A stretch of DNA of 64,000 nucleotides from Ypsolopha sequella (lineage: Eukaryota > Arthropoda > Insecta > Lepidoptera > Ypsolophidae), in the NCBI GenBank assembly GCA_934047225.1, contig OW203987.1, positions 31,081,501-31,145,500 on the forward strand. Direction: 5' to 3'. Positions 44,376 through 55,028 of this stretch are shown here, piece by piece (position 1 is the stretch's first letter; every line of letters starts with the position of its first letter). The position numbers were made by a program, and so were the translations under genes. A model generated the notes under the pieces. It was not told where the DNA came from. It ran no database searches and was given only the letters and a program-made list of their open reading frames with translations.

Positions 44376-46849
44376 TATGTATAAGTGTGTGACGATATAA
44401 TAATTAAAATTTATTTATTTTATTAAATTTCTATGACAATATCAGATTTATCAATAAATTTAAAGTTACCGTAATTAGATTATTAGTAAAACATTTAAAC
44501 TAATGAATTGCGTCGAAGTGGAAAGCACACACAATAATATTAAGGTGAATTCCGTTTTTTTTCATAACTTGACTCTTATCAGTTCCTCCTAGAACATTTA
44601 GCCAGCCTTGAGGTAGGCTTCGATACCAGTATTAAGCTTCTAACAGAAGCAAACAGCAACATTGCTTTTGTCGTGAATCACTACCGTGAAAACGAAAACT
44701 CAATCAGCTGCGTCACACGACTTCCCACTTTATCGCACTGGGTCAAGGTTGCAATTTCTTTGTATCAACATCGGTGATTACGACCTGCTAGTTTTGGCTG
44801 TACGCTTTACGCCACTGACATACTTCCTTGTATCAAATATACCGTTAGCGGCCCTCTTTCGTGGGTCCCCATCTCTTTCACTCTCGTTCGGGTTTGTATC
44901 GTCTGTCTCTATCGTTGCACGACAAATTTTCGATACGGGCGCCGCGTGTGGGATGCCCTCAAAATTAAATTTCGTGATACGATTTTTTTTAAAGAATCCG
45001 TTTCGGTTTTGGAGAAGGGAGAGGAGTGGGGGGGAATTCATGTCGGTCAATAGGACGAGTGGTTTATGGTAAATATGCGGTCTGACTAGCTGATAAAGGG
45101 GACTTTAATAACGATTAATGCTGCCCTATTTTGTACAGAAAGCGTTATTTTTTGGCAAATATTAAAGCAATTTTTAACAAAATAGCTTCAGAATGCTGAA
45201 ACACCGCGTAGTAGGAAGCTACGAGCAGTTCGAATATACTGTGAAAACAGCTTTATAGTAACAATTGCAAATTAATACATTTCCTGAATATTAAAATCCC
45301 GTTACGAGTTATATCTACTCAACAACCTCAGTGGAAGCCATGAACAGATAACATAACACATTCCAACCTGTAATATAAATATATAATACAAACAATGCAA
45401 AATTATGACCGAAGTTTGGCTAAGACCGTGCACTGTGCGACTACAAAGGTGCCGTGCGGCGGCGGTGCCTTTGGGACTACATCCTAATTACACAAATAAT
45501 AATATGAAGTACCCAAATACATGGTTGTCCGACTGTTTGTCAAGGTCCAGTAACGGGACCACCGTTACTTTGATGGTTTTGGGTTTTTGGGCTGGTGGAG
45601 ACAAAACTCACGTCGCATGTTGTAAGTAAATAGTTGACTTGGTGACATGTGTAACTTTTGTTTGTGAACATTTTGGTTCTGAGTTATTAATTCGATTATC
45701 AATTATTAATTCAGTTATTAAATGTTATTATGAAAAATATTTTGATTATTTTCGTCTATCTATCTAGATAGATATCTAGAGCTCTGAGATCTTTGAACGT
45801 TTTCATGATTTCTATGCTTTTCTTTATGTCAAAACGGTAAGTTGACATTTATTTAATGTTACATAACTAAAATTAATCTTGTTAACCCAGTATGCAAGCT
45901 ACTTACTGTCAGTTTACTGTCTTACAATACAGACAACCAATTTGTCAGCACGAGAGCTGGTCATAATCAAAATGATACGATAATAAAAACTTCGATCAAG
46001 GTAACTTTTTGCCTCTCTGGAATCCCTATCACTTTTGAACACGTTAGCCAGTCTAAGGTTTCTCTTCAACTAACTGTGAGACTACTGGGCTTTCCTAAAG
46101 TTACTCTATTTTCATCAGCTTTCTCATTATGAATAGAGCAATAAACTGCCAGATAAAACCATAAACCTAACATTCAAAGCAAAAAGAAGTATCAGAAGTA
46201 GATTTTGAAATAAAGGAAAAACCTAAAACATTTGGAACCGTAATTACGCAGCGAGTGATGCAAGTGATGCAAGTGTCATGCAAATGATGTCCTTTCGTTG
46301 CGCATGCACCTCTTTTCTTCGCCACGTCCACACCGAGCCCTTATTACCTTGCAGAAAGGGCCACTATAGAATATACCAAGTTTTGTATGGGTGGGCGCCT
46401 TAATGTGTACGGTAGGGACGTCAAATGAATGTGAACAAATTAATGTGCGTCCTTGAGCCCTTCTCGGGGAATCCTTATTTGCATTTTGTGAGAAAAAGTA
46501 TGTTAACATTATTCAACGTTATAAACAATTTGGTTCATCTATTGGCATCTGTTGACAGTTTTTGGTTGAGAAAGGTTTATGTTTTTTTTATATTATTGTT
46601 TTCAATGATTTATTTCATTTTATTCAATGATTTAGTTAAAGTTGGCATCTGAAGTTTTTTTTACACCATTCCTATTGAGAAAGTCAAAACTTATATAGGT
46701 ATATTATAAAGTTAACAACGTTTTTCCATATTTTATTTATAAAAATAAATGTAATGAACACCAAATATACACTAGTACTACTAGTAGCTGTAAAAAAAAA
46801 CAAAAAAACAATTTTTTTGCGGTATAAAAAGACATCAATGGAATCTCGG
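44376..46849. other. No gene assigned
   Basis: Overlapping frames of 128 (plus, 44686-45072) and 90 codons (minus, 44778-45050) lack domains. A perfect palindrome TATCTATCTAGATAGATA lies at about 45757-45774. A small hairpin around AAAGGTGCC...GGTGCCTTT lies at about 45445-45472. The remainder is AT-rich. Confidence 0.4.
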
Positions 46850-47090
46850 GTCGTTGTCCGTGGGCGTTGTCCTTCCAACCTTCGGGTCGTTTTTTTCGGG
46901 TTCAATCCCCGGACCCTAGCCGACTACAGTTAGATCGGGGATCCTTGTCTAGAGGTCATCGCTCCGCCACGTGGGGAACTGCTCGGTAGAGCCTTCAAAT
47001 AAGAAATAGTCAGCTGGAGACTGGGCCGGACCGGTCGTTTTATGTTATTTGGGTTCCATTGAAGAACGGGAACCGTTGTAGCGCGGCTTT
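46850..47090 (+). mobile_element. Possible SINE-like segment with a B-box-like motif
   Basis: TTCGGGTTCAATCCCCGG (46897-46914) matches the pol III B-box pattern with a CGGG/CCCCG stem. It is followed by a GC-rich body to about 47090 (GATCGGGGATCC, CCGCCACGTGGGG, GGGCCGGACCGG). No matching A box was found and no second copy is in the window. Confidence 0.35.
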
Positions 47091-47298
47091 TGTTTCTTTT
47101 TTTGATTTGTAACTACTGTAAGTTGAGTTCATAATTAAAAGATATGTGACAGATTGACTTACATACATTTATCTCGAGATACAAGACATGTTTCGAATTC
47201 GTTTTCAAGCGAGTGAGCGTCTAGCTCTGCAATTGCTTTTGGTTCTGTTTGCGGTAGAACTATAGAATGGCTGGATTGATTGAGCTAAAATTAAATGC

Positions 47299-47709
47299 TT
47301 ATGGCTATGCGAATTTTACTTTTGTCACTGTCACTCCAAGTGAAAAATCGCGCAGTGCGAGAGGGGCGGATTCAGGGCAAAAGGGAAAAAAGTTGGTTTT
47401 ATATTTTTATTAAACTAAAATAGCTAGCAAAATTTTAAATATCAAATCTCTAGATATTGTTGAAACACACCTAATAAAATATGTTCGTGTTCTGTATATG
47501 GTTCCTATTCGTCAAACGAGGAGAAAAAGTGTGTTTGAAGACCTCATTTCAACAATTATTTCTTTAAATTTATCCAAACATGTTTTCCAATTTCAAAACC
47601 CTAGCTTATATAGTCAAAATGCATATATCAAAAATGTATTAAAATTTTCCGGGTATTTCATGAAATACACAGAAAAGAAACACCCGTATTTTTTCGCGTA
47701 TCGCCTTAA
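47299..47709 (+). mobile_element. Copy C of the ~420-bp TTAA-ended repeat
   Basis: Most diverged copy. It keeps GTCACTCCAAGTGAAAAATC, GCGCAGTGCGAGAGGGGCGG, ACCTAATAAAATATGTTCG, GTCAAACGAGGAGAAA and AAGACCTCATTTCAACAATT in the family order, and ends CGTATCGCCTTAA. The left TTAA has decayed (CTTATGG). Confidence 0.7.
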
Positions 47710-48916
47710 ATATTCATGTAACTATCATAATATCGTGTAAAGATCAAATTATTGCCAATATTTAAATAGGAATATTATTCCCAAAGGATTCGTGGTTTAG
47801 ATTCATAATAACAATAAAACGTTTATTGACGAGATGTAGCCAGGCGATATCTGACTAATATATCTTGAGTAGCAGTTTTGTGGTTATTATTTGTATACGA
47901 TGTCAAATGCAGTGTTGTTTCAACAAACAGACTACATCTTTACGGAACCTATTAATTTTATACGACAAACGCTTGACAATATTTTCTATTAATGTTGTAA
48001 AACGAGGATTGATTTAAATTTATTTGATGCTTATGAGTTTGTGATCCTAGTAGGGGCGGGCGGCGAGCGGCGGGCGGCGCGGCGGAGGGCGGATACCTAA
48101 ATAGTGATGATGTTTGTTAAATGTTTGTTGAGTGAATTGTGAATTTAAGTGTTCTGTTTCGATTAATTAGAAAAAGGCGGGTTTTTCACAATCCGGCTGC
48201 GAAACCGCTCTTAAAACTAGGGGGTCGTCGCCCGCTCCGCTTTATTTACAAACAAACCTAACGCGCCGCTCGTTACTAGTGTCGTCGTAGTGTCGTCACA
48301 TTACTAGTGTCAATATTAAGACTAGAATATTGATTATCGATACAATTGATTTACATTGACTTTCAAAGCTTTCAAGAAATACATTGTAAAACGTAATTTT
48401 AGTAAATGCAATAACTTGAAAATAGGTAAGAAATTACTTCAATCTCCTAGACAGACAGGTCTATCTGTCCCTGTGAACGTTGACCGTGTCAATAGGTTAA
48501 GGTCAGGTACAGGTTGGGTCGGTGCCGGGTGTGCTCGCGTCCACTCCTGCGCGTCGCACAAAGACTTTAGTTACTGACTTCGCTTGATACGAAAATACAA
48601 TGTGTATAAATACTGAAGAATGATATTATTGTTTTTGAAAAGACTGGTTGTAGTAAAAATAACAAAAGAGTCAGGTTTGGCTTTTGCTGGAACATTATAA
48701 GCATTTAGCTGACAATTACTATTTCTGATATTATTTAAATTAACCACATCTACTTAATTATTTATTTATATTGTAAAACCATTACATTTTTATTTTCCCG
48801 TTATTTTTGTCGCATATTAACTATTACTAATAAGTATTAAGGTACAACAGGTCGTACTTTATTATTTATTAATAATTATCTGGTTTAATGAAACTTGAGG
48901 TTAAACATGAATATTA
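47710..48916. other. No gene seen; contains a CG-rich patch
   Basis: At 48053-48090 there is GGGGCGGGCGGCGAGCGG and similar G/C-dense sequence, followed by more CG-rich pieces to about 48300. This could be a promoter or first exon of an unseen transcript, perhaps of the minus-strand zinc-finger gene, but there is no direct support. Confidence 0.3.
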
Positions 48917-49016
48917 TAAAACGGCTCGCCTCAATAACTATTTTTAATAGAGATATTTTTAATAGAGATATTTTTAATATGGATATTAAAAATAGTTATT
49001 GAGGTGAGCCGTTTTA
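48917..49016. repeat. 100-bp near-perfect palindrome
   Basis: TAAAACGGCTCGCCTCAATA...(48917-48948) pairs with its complement at 48985-49016, with one mismatch in the outer 30 bases. The loop has two tandem AATAGAGATATTTTT units and a related AATATGGATATT. Likely a tiny foldback element. Confidence 0.9.
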
Positions 49017-49510
49017 CGATAATAATTTTATTTATAATTCGGGTAAATCGACGCTTTGTATTTCTTTGAATTTAATTATAATTTAGTAATTACTAAGCGA
49101 ATTTGATTTTAATATCAATGTAATATGTCACAGTAAAGAATTAAGGACACAAAAACATTTTGATTGTTCAATTAAACCAAACAGGGAAATGGATTATGGA
49201 TTTAATAATTGTTTTATAAAATGTATCAAAATGATCAGAGTAGTCCTTTATAGGACAATAGCAGTCATTATAATATTTATTTATGCTTCAACTAAGCTGT
49301 TAAAATGTTAAAACGGTGCGTTAAAACGATCGCAGGTGTAGAATATGCTCAAACAGTTTGTAGTTAGTTGGTTTATTGAACAAAGAAGAAAGGGTTCACT
49401 GTAGGTAGAGCCGCCACTACGACGTCAAGGATGTTTTGATAATTAACGGATTATTACTACAGAATTCAGTATTATTTGTTGGTAGTTAACCATTAATCAA
49501 TATCAGACAA

Positions 49511-49549
49511 CGCACACACACACACCCTCACACACACACACACACACAC
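49511..49549. repeat. CA microsatellite
   Basis: Interrupted (CA)n run with a single CCCT interruption. Confidence 0.9.
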
Positions 49550-50073
49550 TTCGTAAAGGCCTCCCCTTCTGTTTTACACAATGGTTTTAAAGTTTATTTA
49601 ATGCAAGAAACAAGTTTATAGTAAAAAGGGTGGTTACTATTTAGTAATCATATAATAAGCTAAATTAATAAAAAGAGACACTGCAACAATAGATGTTAAA
49701 ATTTAAAACTAACGATTTTCTACATCATATACTTTTTATAATTGTGAAAAGCCGTGCAACTATTAGGATTGTGTTTAAATTACAAAAACTAAAATTTTTT
49801 TTGGTAACAATTTTGCTTGATTTCGAATTATAATTTGTTTAATCATATTAAAAAAATACTTTAGTTGACCAACATTTGGCAGTAATAAATTCGGTAATGG
49901 CTAGCCACATCACTACATTACTTCAATGCCAAATTTCATTTCAATCCATGCATCGGTTTTCACATAGACTGGTTTATTGTAAACAGTAGGGAATTAAACG
50001 TTAAGCTGTTGGTTAAGACATTAAGCTAAACCTTATAAACACTGAACTCAATATTGTTGTCAGCAACAACTTT
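49550..50073. other. No gene seen
   Basis: AT-rich. Confidence 0.45.
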
Positions 50074-50163
50074 TACATTTATGACTTCTACAATTATAAC
50101 TTGTACATTTATAACTTCTACAATTATAAATTGTACATTTATAACTTCAACGTTAATAACTTC
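50074..50163. repeat. 30-bp repeat, 3 copies
   Basis: TACATTTATAACTTCTACAA plus TTATAACTTG starting at 50074, 50104 and 50134. Confidence 0.85.
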
Positions 50164-50445
50164 TAAACAAGAAAAACCAAGTTATATTGTTCACTTTGTA
50201 CCGAGCGGCTGACGTTTAGCCAAATTAATTAGCTTTCGTGTCATGAAATAAAATAAAGAGATAGGGTACTGACGTAGGGATGATACTCTTGGAAGTGTGC
50301 TCTGACAATGGGCGCGAAGACGCGGGCGTCGGGACATGTTCGTATCTCTATTTAGTTAGCGTGCTGACGTCGATATACTTTTACTTTTTGCACGGTATCG
50401 CTAACACGTCGCTGACTCCGAAACTTTTGTACAACTTTCCTCTTA

Positions 50446-50520
50446 TTTATGGATTACATGTTCCCGAACTATCAACATTTGTTTATGGATTACATGTTGC
50501 CAAACTATCAACATTTGTTT
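50446..50520. repeat. 36-bp direct repeat, 2 copies
   Basis: TTTATGGATTACATGTTCCC then GAACTATCAACATTTG, repeated once 36 bp on with two differences. Confidence 0.88.
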
Positions 50521-51431
50521 CATATAATAATCTTAATTTAGAAAGCATACCATAGCTTGGGTCTTTGCTAAGTTGTCTTTGTAAGCTGTCTACCAACTGA
50601 CGTCGAAAAACTTATAAATATCTGCAATTGAATAACGAGCTTGTAGACCAAGTCGAAAAAGTAAGTTTCGAGGTATTTATAGGTATAAAGTTTGAAAATT
50701 TGCAAGAGCTGAAGTAGAACATATTTTTTGTATAAAAATCTTCAAAAAAGAACGTTGTCCTTTTAGAAATCTTCTTATGCCAGCAAATTGTGACAATAAC
50801 ATTACTAAAATTTATACAAATTAAAAATACTGAAAAAATTACAGTTTTCTTAATGCAGAATTCTTATGTACATTTTCAAAAATATTATAATGTTGATTCC
50901 GATAAACACATTTCTACATAAATATTGTCCTCTCTAGCATTAGATAGAGAAAATAAATCTCCATCTTAAACACAATAGTTTTGTTATTTCCACATTTTGA
51001 TTTTACATATTTATATGTAAAAATATATGATATGTAAAAATCGGCTAAAGTTAGGTCGTAACTTAATCTGACAAAAGTATTTTAAAAGTTTAATTTCTAA
51101 ATTTCTTAACGACTAATGCTCGTGAGAAAAACAATAAAATTCGGGGCCTTTCATTTGAGTATAGTATAATATATATTATAATATATATGCGCACCGCAGA
51201 CACAACAACATCTTGTTTTTTATTGATTTATATTTTATTAAAACGCGAAATGTTTTAATTTACGTTATGAGCCGCAAGTGCTATGTAACTTCTACAATAA
51301 AATATTGCTGGCCGATATGCATTGTTAATAATTATTATATCCATGATAAGTGAATACGATTGTGATACTAGTACGTGGTTATTATTGATGTAGTATCACA
51401 TATTTAATAAATATTAAATATGACATCATTG
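50521..51431. other. No gene seen
   Basis: AT-rich sequence with an alternating TATA/ATAT stretch at about 51165-51188. Confidence 0.45.
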
Positions 51432-51462
51432 ACTATCACTATCACTATCACTATCACTATCA
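51432..51462. repeat. CTATCA hexamer microsatellite
   Basis: Five tandem CTATCA units. Confidence 0.9.
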
Positions 51463-52651
51463 AGCAGAAACTGTCATTTTCCCGTGGAAAATGTCGGATC
51501 TGACGGACTCTTCCTGAGAATGGCGCTACTCAGATCTGATCCACCACAACTATACAGTTCTGACAGAAGCTACTTGTAGAGCTGAGAATAGATTGTGGTC
51601 TGCTTTGGCTCTAGTTGTTTGTTTGAAATACTCAAAGTACATTTTATTTTAAGTAATTTTAAATTTCTTTTATTTTTAGATAATATACCTATTATTGCTT
51701 TTTCGACCCAAAAATTCAATAAACGGGATTTCTATAGAAAAATTACTGTGCCTTCCACACTACAGCCTCATATTCGTTTTATACTCTCAGGCTAGCTAAT
51801 TACATAAATCAGTGCTACGAGATTACGAGAGCGCTACGCCGTAGAGGGACCTTCTCTTTAAAATAATCAATAATTTTTTGCATAGTATATTGTGTAAAAC
51901 ATTTCTATTTGTCACCTTAATAAACGTTTAAAAATAAAGGTGTGATTTAAAGAAAAACTTTCAATTGCAAAGTAGGTAACAATAAAAAGTCAAAATCTCC
52001 ACAAAAAAGACATCAACGCTCGTTCTCAACAGAATAAATGCACTCACACTACCTATTTATGGACCTGCAACAGTCGCGTAATGTAAGTCTAGACTCAGCT
52101 CAAGGATACGCTAGAACCTAGAAGCTCACGTTTGCGGCTACCTTCGCAAAGGACACTACTCTTGGTACAGTGACCCAGTGCGCGCCTGTGTGAGAGTGCT
52201 GCGCGTGTGTGCCCGCAGTCTCTGTGTGTATATGTGTGCCGCTACTTTCTTTTGTGGAGGCGCGTGCGACGGAGACACTGCGCTCGCGGAATACATGTGC
52301 GGATTGTCAATGAAGTTGTTAACTATTAAAAGAGCAAAATGTAAAAAAAGCAATTTGTTTTACACGTTGAATATTTTAGCAGTTGTTAACTGTAAACTGT
52401 GTCACAAAATACTCAATTTAATAAGTACCGAAATGTCAAAAAAATGCATGTGAACTGAGCCATGTTTTAACAATGGATAACGCAAACCGACACAAGTAAA
52501 GTCTTACTTCTTTGTTAAGCCATTTAATCGTTAATTTATAGAATATTACTGATTGTCACTGCAAGAATAATCTTCTGACACATTTAATTCAAGAAAACGT
52601 TTTTTTCACAGACGGCAGTTATTATTTGGAACATGTAAAATTCGGCCTTTA
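51463..52651. other. No gene assigned
   Basis: The 91-codon plus frame at 52178-52453 and 65-codon minus frame at 52156-52353 overlap in a GT-rich CG patch. No domain is visible. Confidence 0.4.
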
Positions 52652-52819
52652 GTATATCACACTAAAGGCCAAATTTTCAATTGCCAGATGAAATTTATTC
52701 CTAGGAATAAACTATATCGATTTCATAAAACAAAAGGTGTTAGAGTGAAACCAACGTAGTTTATTCATAGGAATAAATTTTATCTGTCAATTGAAAAATC
52801 GGCTTTTAGTGTGATATAC
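52652..52819. mobile_element. Foldback element, 168 bp, arms of about 61 bp
   Basis: The left arm begins GTATATCACACTAAAGGCCA and ends TCCTAGGAATAAAC. The right arm is its complement (GTTTATTCATAGGAATAAAT to TAGTGTGATATAC) with about six mismatches. A second small hairpin, GGCCTTTAGT...ACTAAAGGCC, sits over the left end. This is the form of a short MITE. Confidence 0.9.
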
Positions 52820-53562
52820 TCGTTGCTTTCTTGAACGTACACGTTTTCCTTACCTACATAGTACCAGAATTAACGTAAATATACGAAGATAAGCCGCTGC
52901 GATGCACACAGGCAGCGATATAACTTGATCGTCCAAGTGGTCGCGAGACCGTGACGACACAATCCACTTGTGAGGAATGTTAGCGAAGATGCAGCTAATT
53001 ATGGAACTGAATTATGAATACTTATTTATCAGTTACATGTTTGACAATCAATGGATCAAAGAATTTAATCTTTAACATGGATCCGAGCCACGATCTGGAC
53101 TGATTTTTGATTGATTGTTACAGCGATCATGGAATTGAGAGGGTTAATCAATTTTGTCATCTTACCTAACTCTGTAACCTGTAAACAGACCACCTTTAAA
53201 CTTTTGTAGTGGCTTACCCTTGCCAATACATAAGCTACATTTTATTCTAGGTAATTCGGTACGAAAGCGATAACAAAATATTATACAATTCAGGTCAAAC
53301 CGCTAAAATGAATCATCTTATTTAAATTAAAATATGTTTTATTTTTTAAGATTGCACCGGTAGAATAGGTACTACTTACTGGTGAGAAATATTGAACTTA
53401 TGACATCTCACACAATAATCTATCGAACGGCCTACATCTCGGAGCGTCCAACTCCGCACCTCTAAACGTCGAGTCAAGTCAGCACGTTAATTGGCCGAGC
53501 GGCCAATCTCCACCTCTACTTATCTCTACTGCGGGTCTACAGCCATGACGGGGGCAATACAG
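52820..53562. other. No gene seen
   Basis: AT-rich. At 53490-53507 there is an inverted pair of CCAAT-type motifs, ATTGGCC-GAGC-GGCCAAT. Confidence 0.4.
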
Positions 53563-53614
53563 CGATCCATAGATCCAATAAACTGATCAGCTGATCACTG
53601 ATCTATAGATCCCG
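53563..53614. repeat. Nested GATC palindromes
   Basis: GATCCATAGATC at the left and GATCTATAGATC at the right flank CTGATCAGCTGATCA. Seven GATC sites occur in about 50 bases and the segment is roughly self-complementary. Confidence 0.75.
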
Positions 53615-54369
53615 ATACGTCAATAGTTATCATCTGTTCGCACTTAGTTACAGAGATTTTTAATGGAGTTGAAATGATTCGATATTTAACGAGTTTGCAA
53701 AAAGTACAGTACTTTATTAAATGAGTTTTCTTAATATGATGGCTTCATAGGGTTTGAAATTTTGTTCAATAATTTAAAATTTATGGCTATTTAATTTTCA
53801 CATACTTAATGAATGTAAGTAAGAGAAAGAAAAAATAAATAGATAGTGATAAAAACACTAGGTAGGTATCCAATTATTCTCCTTAATAAAAGGGGCCTCC
53901 CACCTGTGTATTGTGTGTATGAATAATCTCTGAACTGAAACTGGCAAAAACGTATCTAGGTCAACTTACGTAGGTATTGAACTATGTATAAGTAACTGTT
54001 CTCCGTAGTACAAGTTACAACTTGCTCAAAAATTGTTTTTGTTGATACGAAAAGATGATGTGATGATGACATGACGTCATTTTCAAATGAGGAGTATTGT
54101 GTAAAGCTATGGAGTACAGTTACATTTTTATGAGAATATCAACAACCGTACACCCAGAGTGATGCCACGTAGATCTACCATGGGTCTCGTATCGCCGTAC
54201 TTGCGGCAGAAGATGATGACAAATGAACACATTGTGCCCGTGGGGGTTTCAGAGATGTTCTGACGTGTTGACCGTCACTTGAATATATACATTATCATTA
54301 GGGGTCTCCTAGGACGTACTTCTTCGGGCACAAAAGTTGTTGTTGTTTTTCTTCCCTGTACAGCAGGTG
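53615..54369. other. No gene seen
   Basis: AT-rich sequence, with a mixed segment at 54150-54260 that may be an unidentified repeat. Confidence 0.4.
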
Positions 54370-54796
54370 CTTGAGGTGATATGTAAAAGTTTTAGCGTCC
54401 CTGTTGCTCCATATGCGAAAAACCCCTCAGTGCGAGAGGGACGGATTCGTGGAAAAGTAGCAAAAAGTCGGTTTTTTATTAATATAAAATGTACTAAAAA
54501 TGCTATCAAAATTTTGTTTAACCAGGTCCTAGATACCGTTTAAACCCATCTAATAAAGTATTATTGCAGTCCATTTGTCATTCTAAATTGTCAAACAAGG
54601 AGAATTGGTGTCGATAAAGACCTCATTTCAATAAATACTTCTATCGAGCCGAAATTCTCCAATCGCGTTTCTGTTTTAACAGATCCCTAGAGAAAGATTC
54701 CAAAAATAATGTACTATTTTATCAAAATTATACATTATTTACCGAAGTAGATATAGAAGTTCTAAAAGTGTCAATTTTTTTCCGTAGCGCCTTAAG
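54370..54796 (+). mobile_element. Copy D of the ~420-bp TTAA-ended repeat
   Basis: The best match to copy A (15831-16256, opposite strand). Left end CTTGAGGTGATATG, right end CGTAGCGCCTTAAG. All internal blocks are present in order: AAGTTTTAGCGTCCCTG, AAAGTCGGTTTTTTATTAAT, AATTTTGTTTAACCAGGTCC, GACCTCATTTCAATAAAT, GAAATTCTCCAATCGCG and AAATTATACATTATTTACCG. Frames on both strands are not conserved among copies. Confidence 0.83.
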
Positions 54797-54888
54797 ACTG
54801 GACCTGAGCCTAGAACATGAACGACGCCAGATTTTCGAGGCTTCGTTAGAAGAAATTAGGACTTTTCTTAATAAATCAAATATATAAC

Positions 54889-55028
54889 ATTATTAAAACT
54901 CGCGTGAGCTGACATACTAAATTATTATTACATACGGCTTGAACACTCACGTGTGATTGTTGTTGACTATATGCCAACCATTTCACCGATACAATTTCGG
55001 CATTATGAAGGCAAGTGTCGTTCTTAGG
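54889..55028 (+). mobile_element. Foldback family copy 1 (one arm plus loop)
   Basis: Starts ATTATTAAAACTCGCGTGAG and continues through TACGGCTTGAACACTCACGT and GACTATATGCCAACCA, identical but for one base to the left arm at 60966-61060. Then comes the loop segment TTTCACCGATACAATTTCGG...GTGTCGTTCTTAG, in the opposite direction to the loop of that other copy. The right arm is missing. Confidence 0.85.

Noticed and set aside
44686..45072. 128-codon plus frame with a 90-codon minus frame over it
   Set aside because: Composition on both strands is explained by a locally GC-richer, stop-poor stretch. Neither shows a domain or splice context.
46897..46914. tRNA gene suggested by a B-box-like hairpin
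   Set aside because: No A box at the right distance and no cloverleaf. Kept only as a weak SINE-like call.
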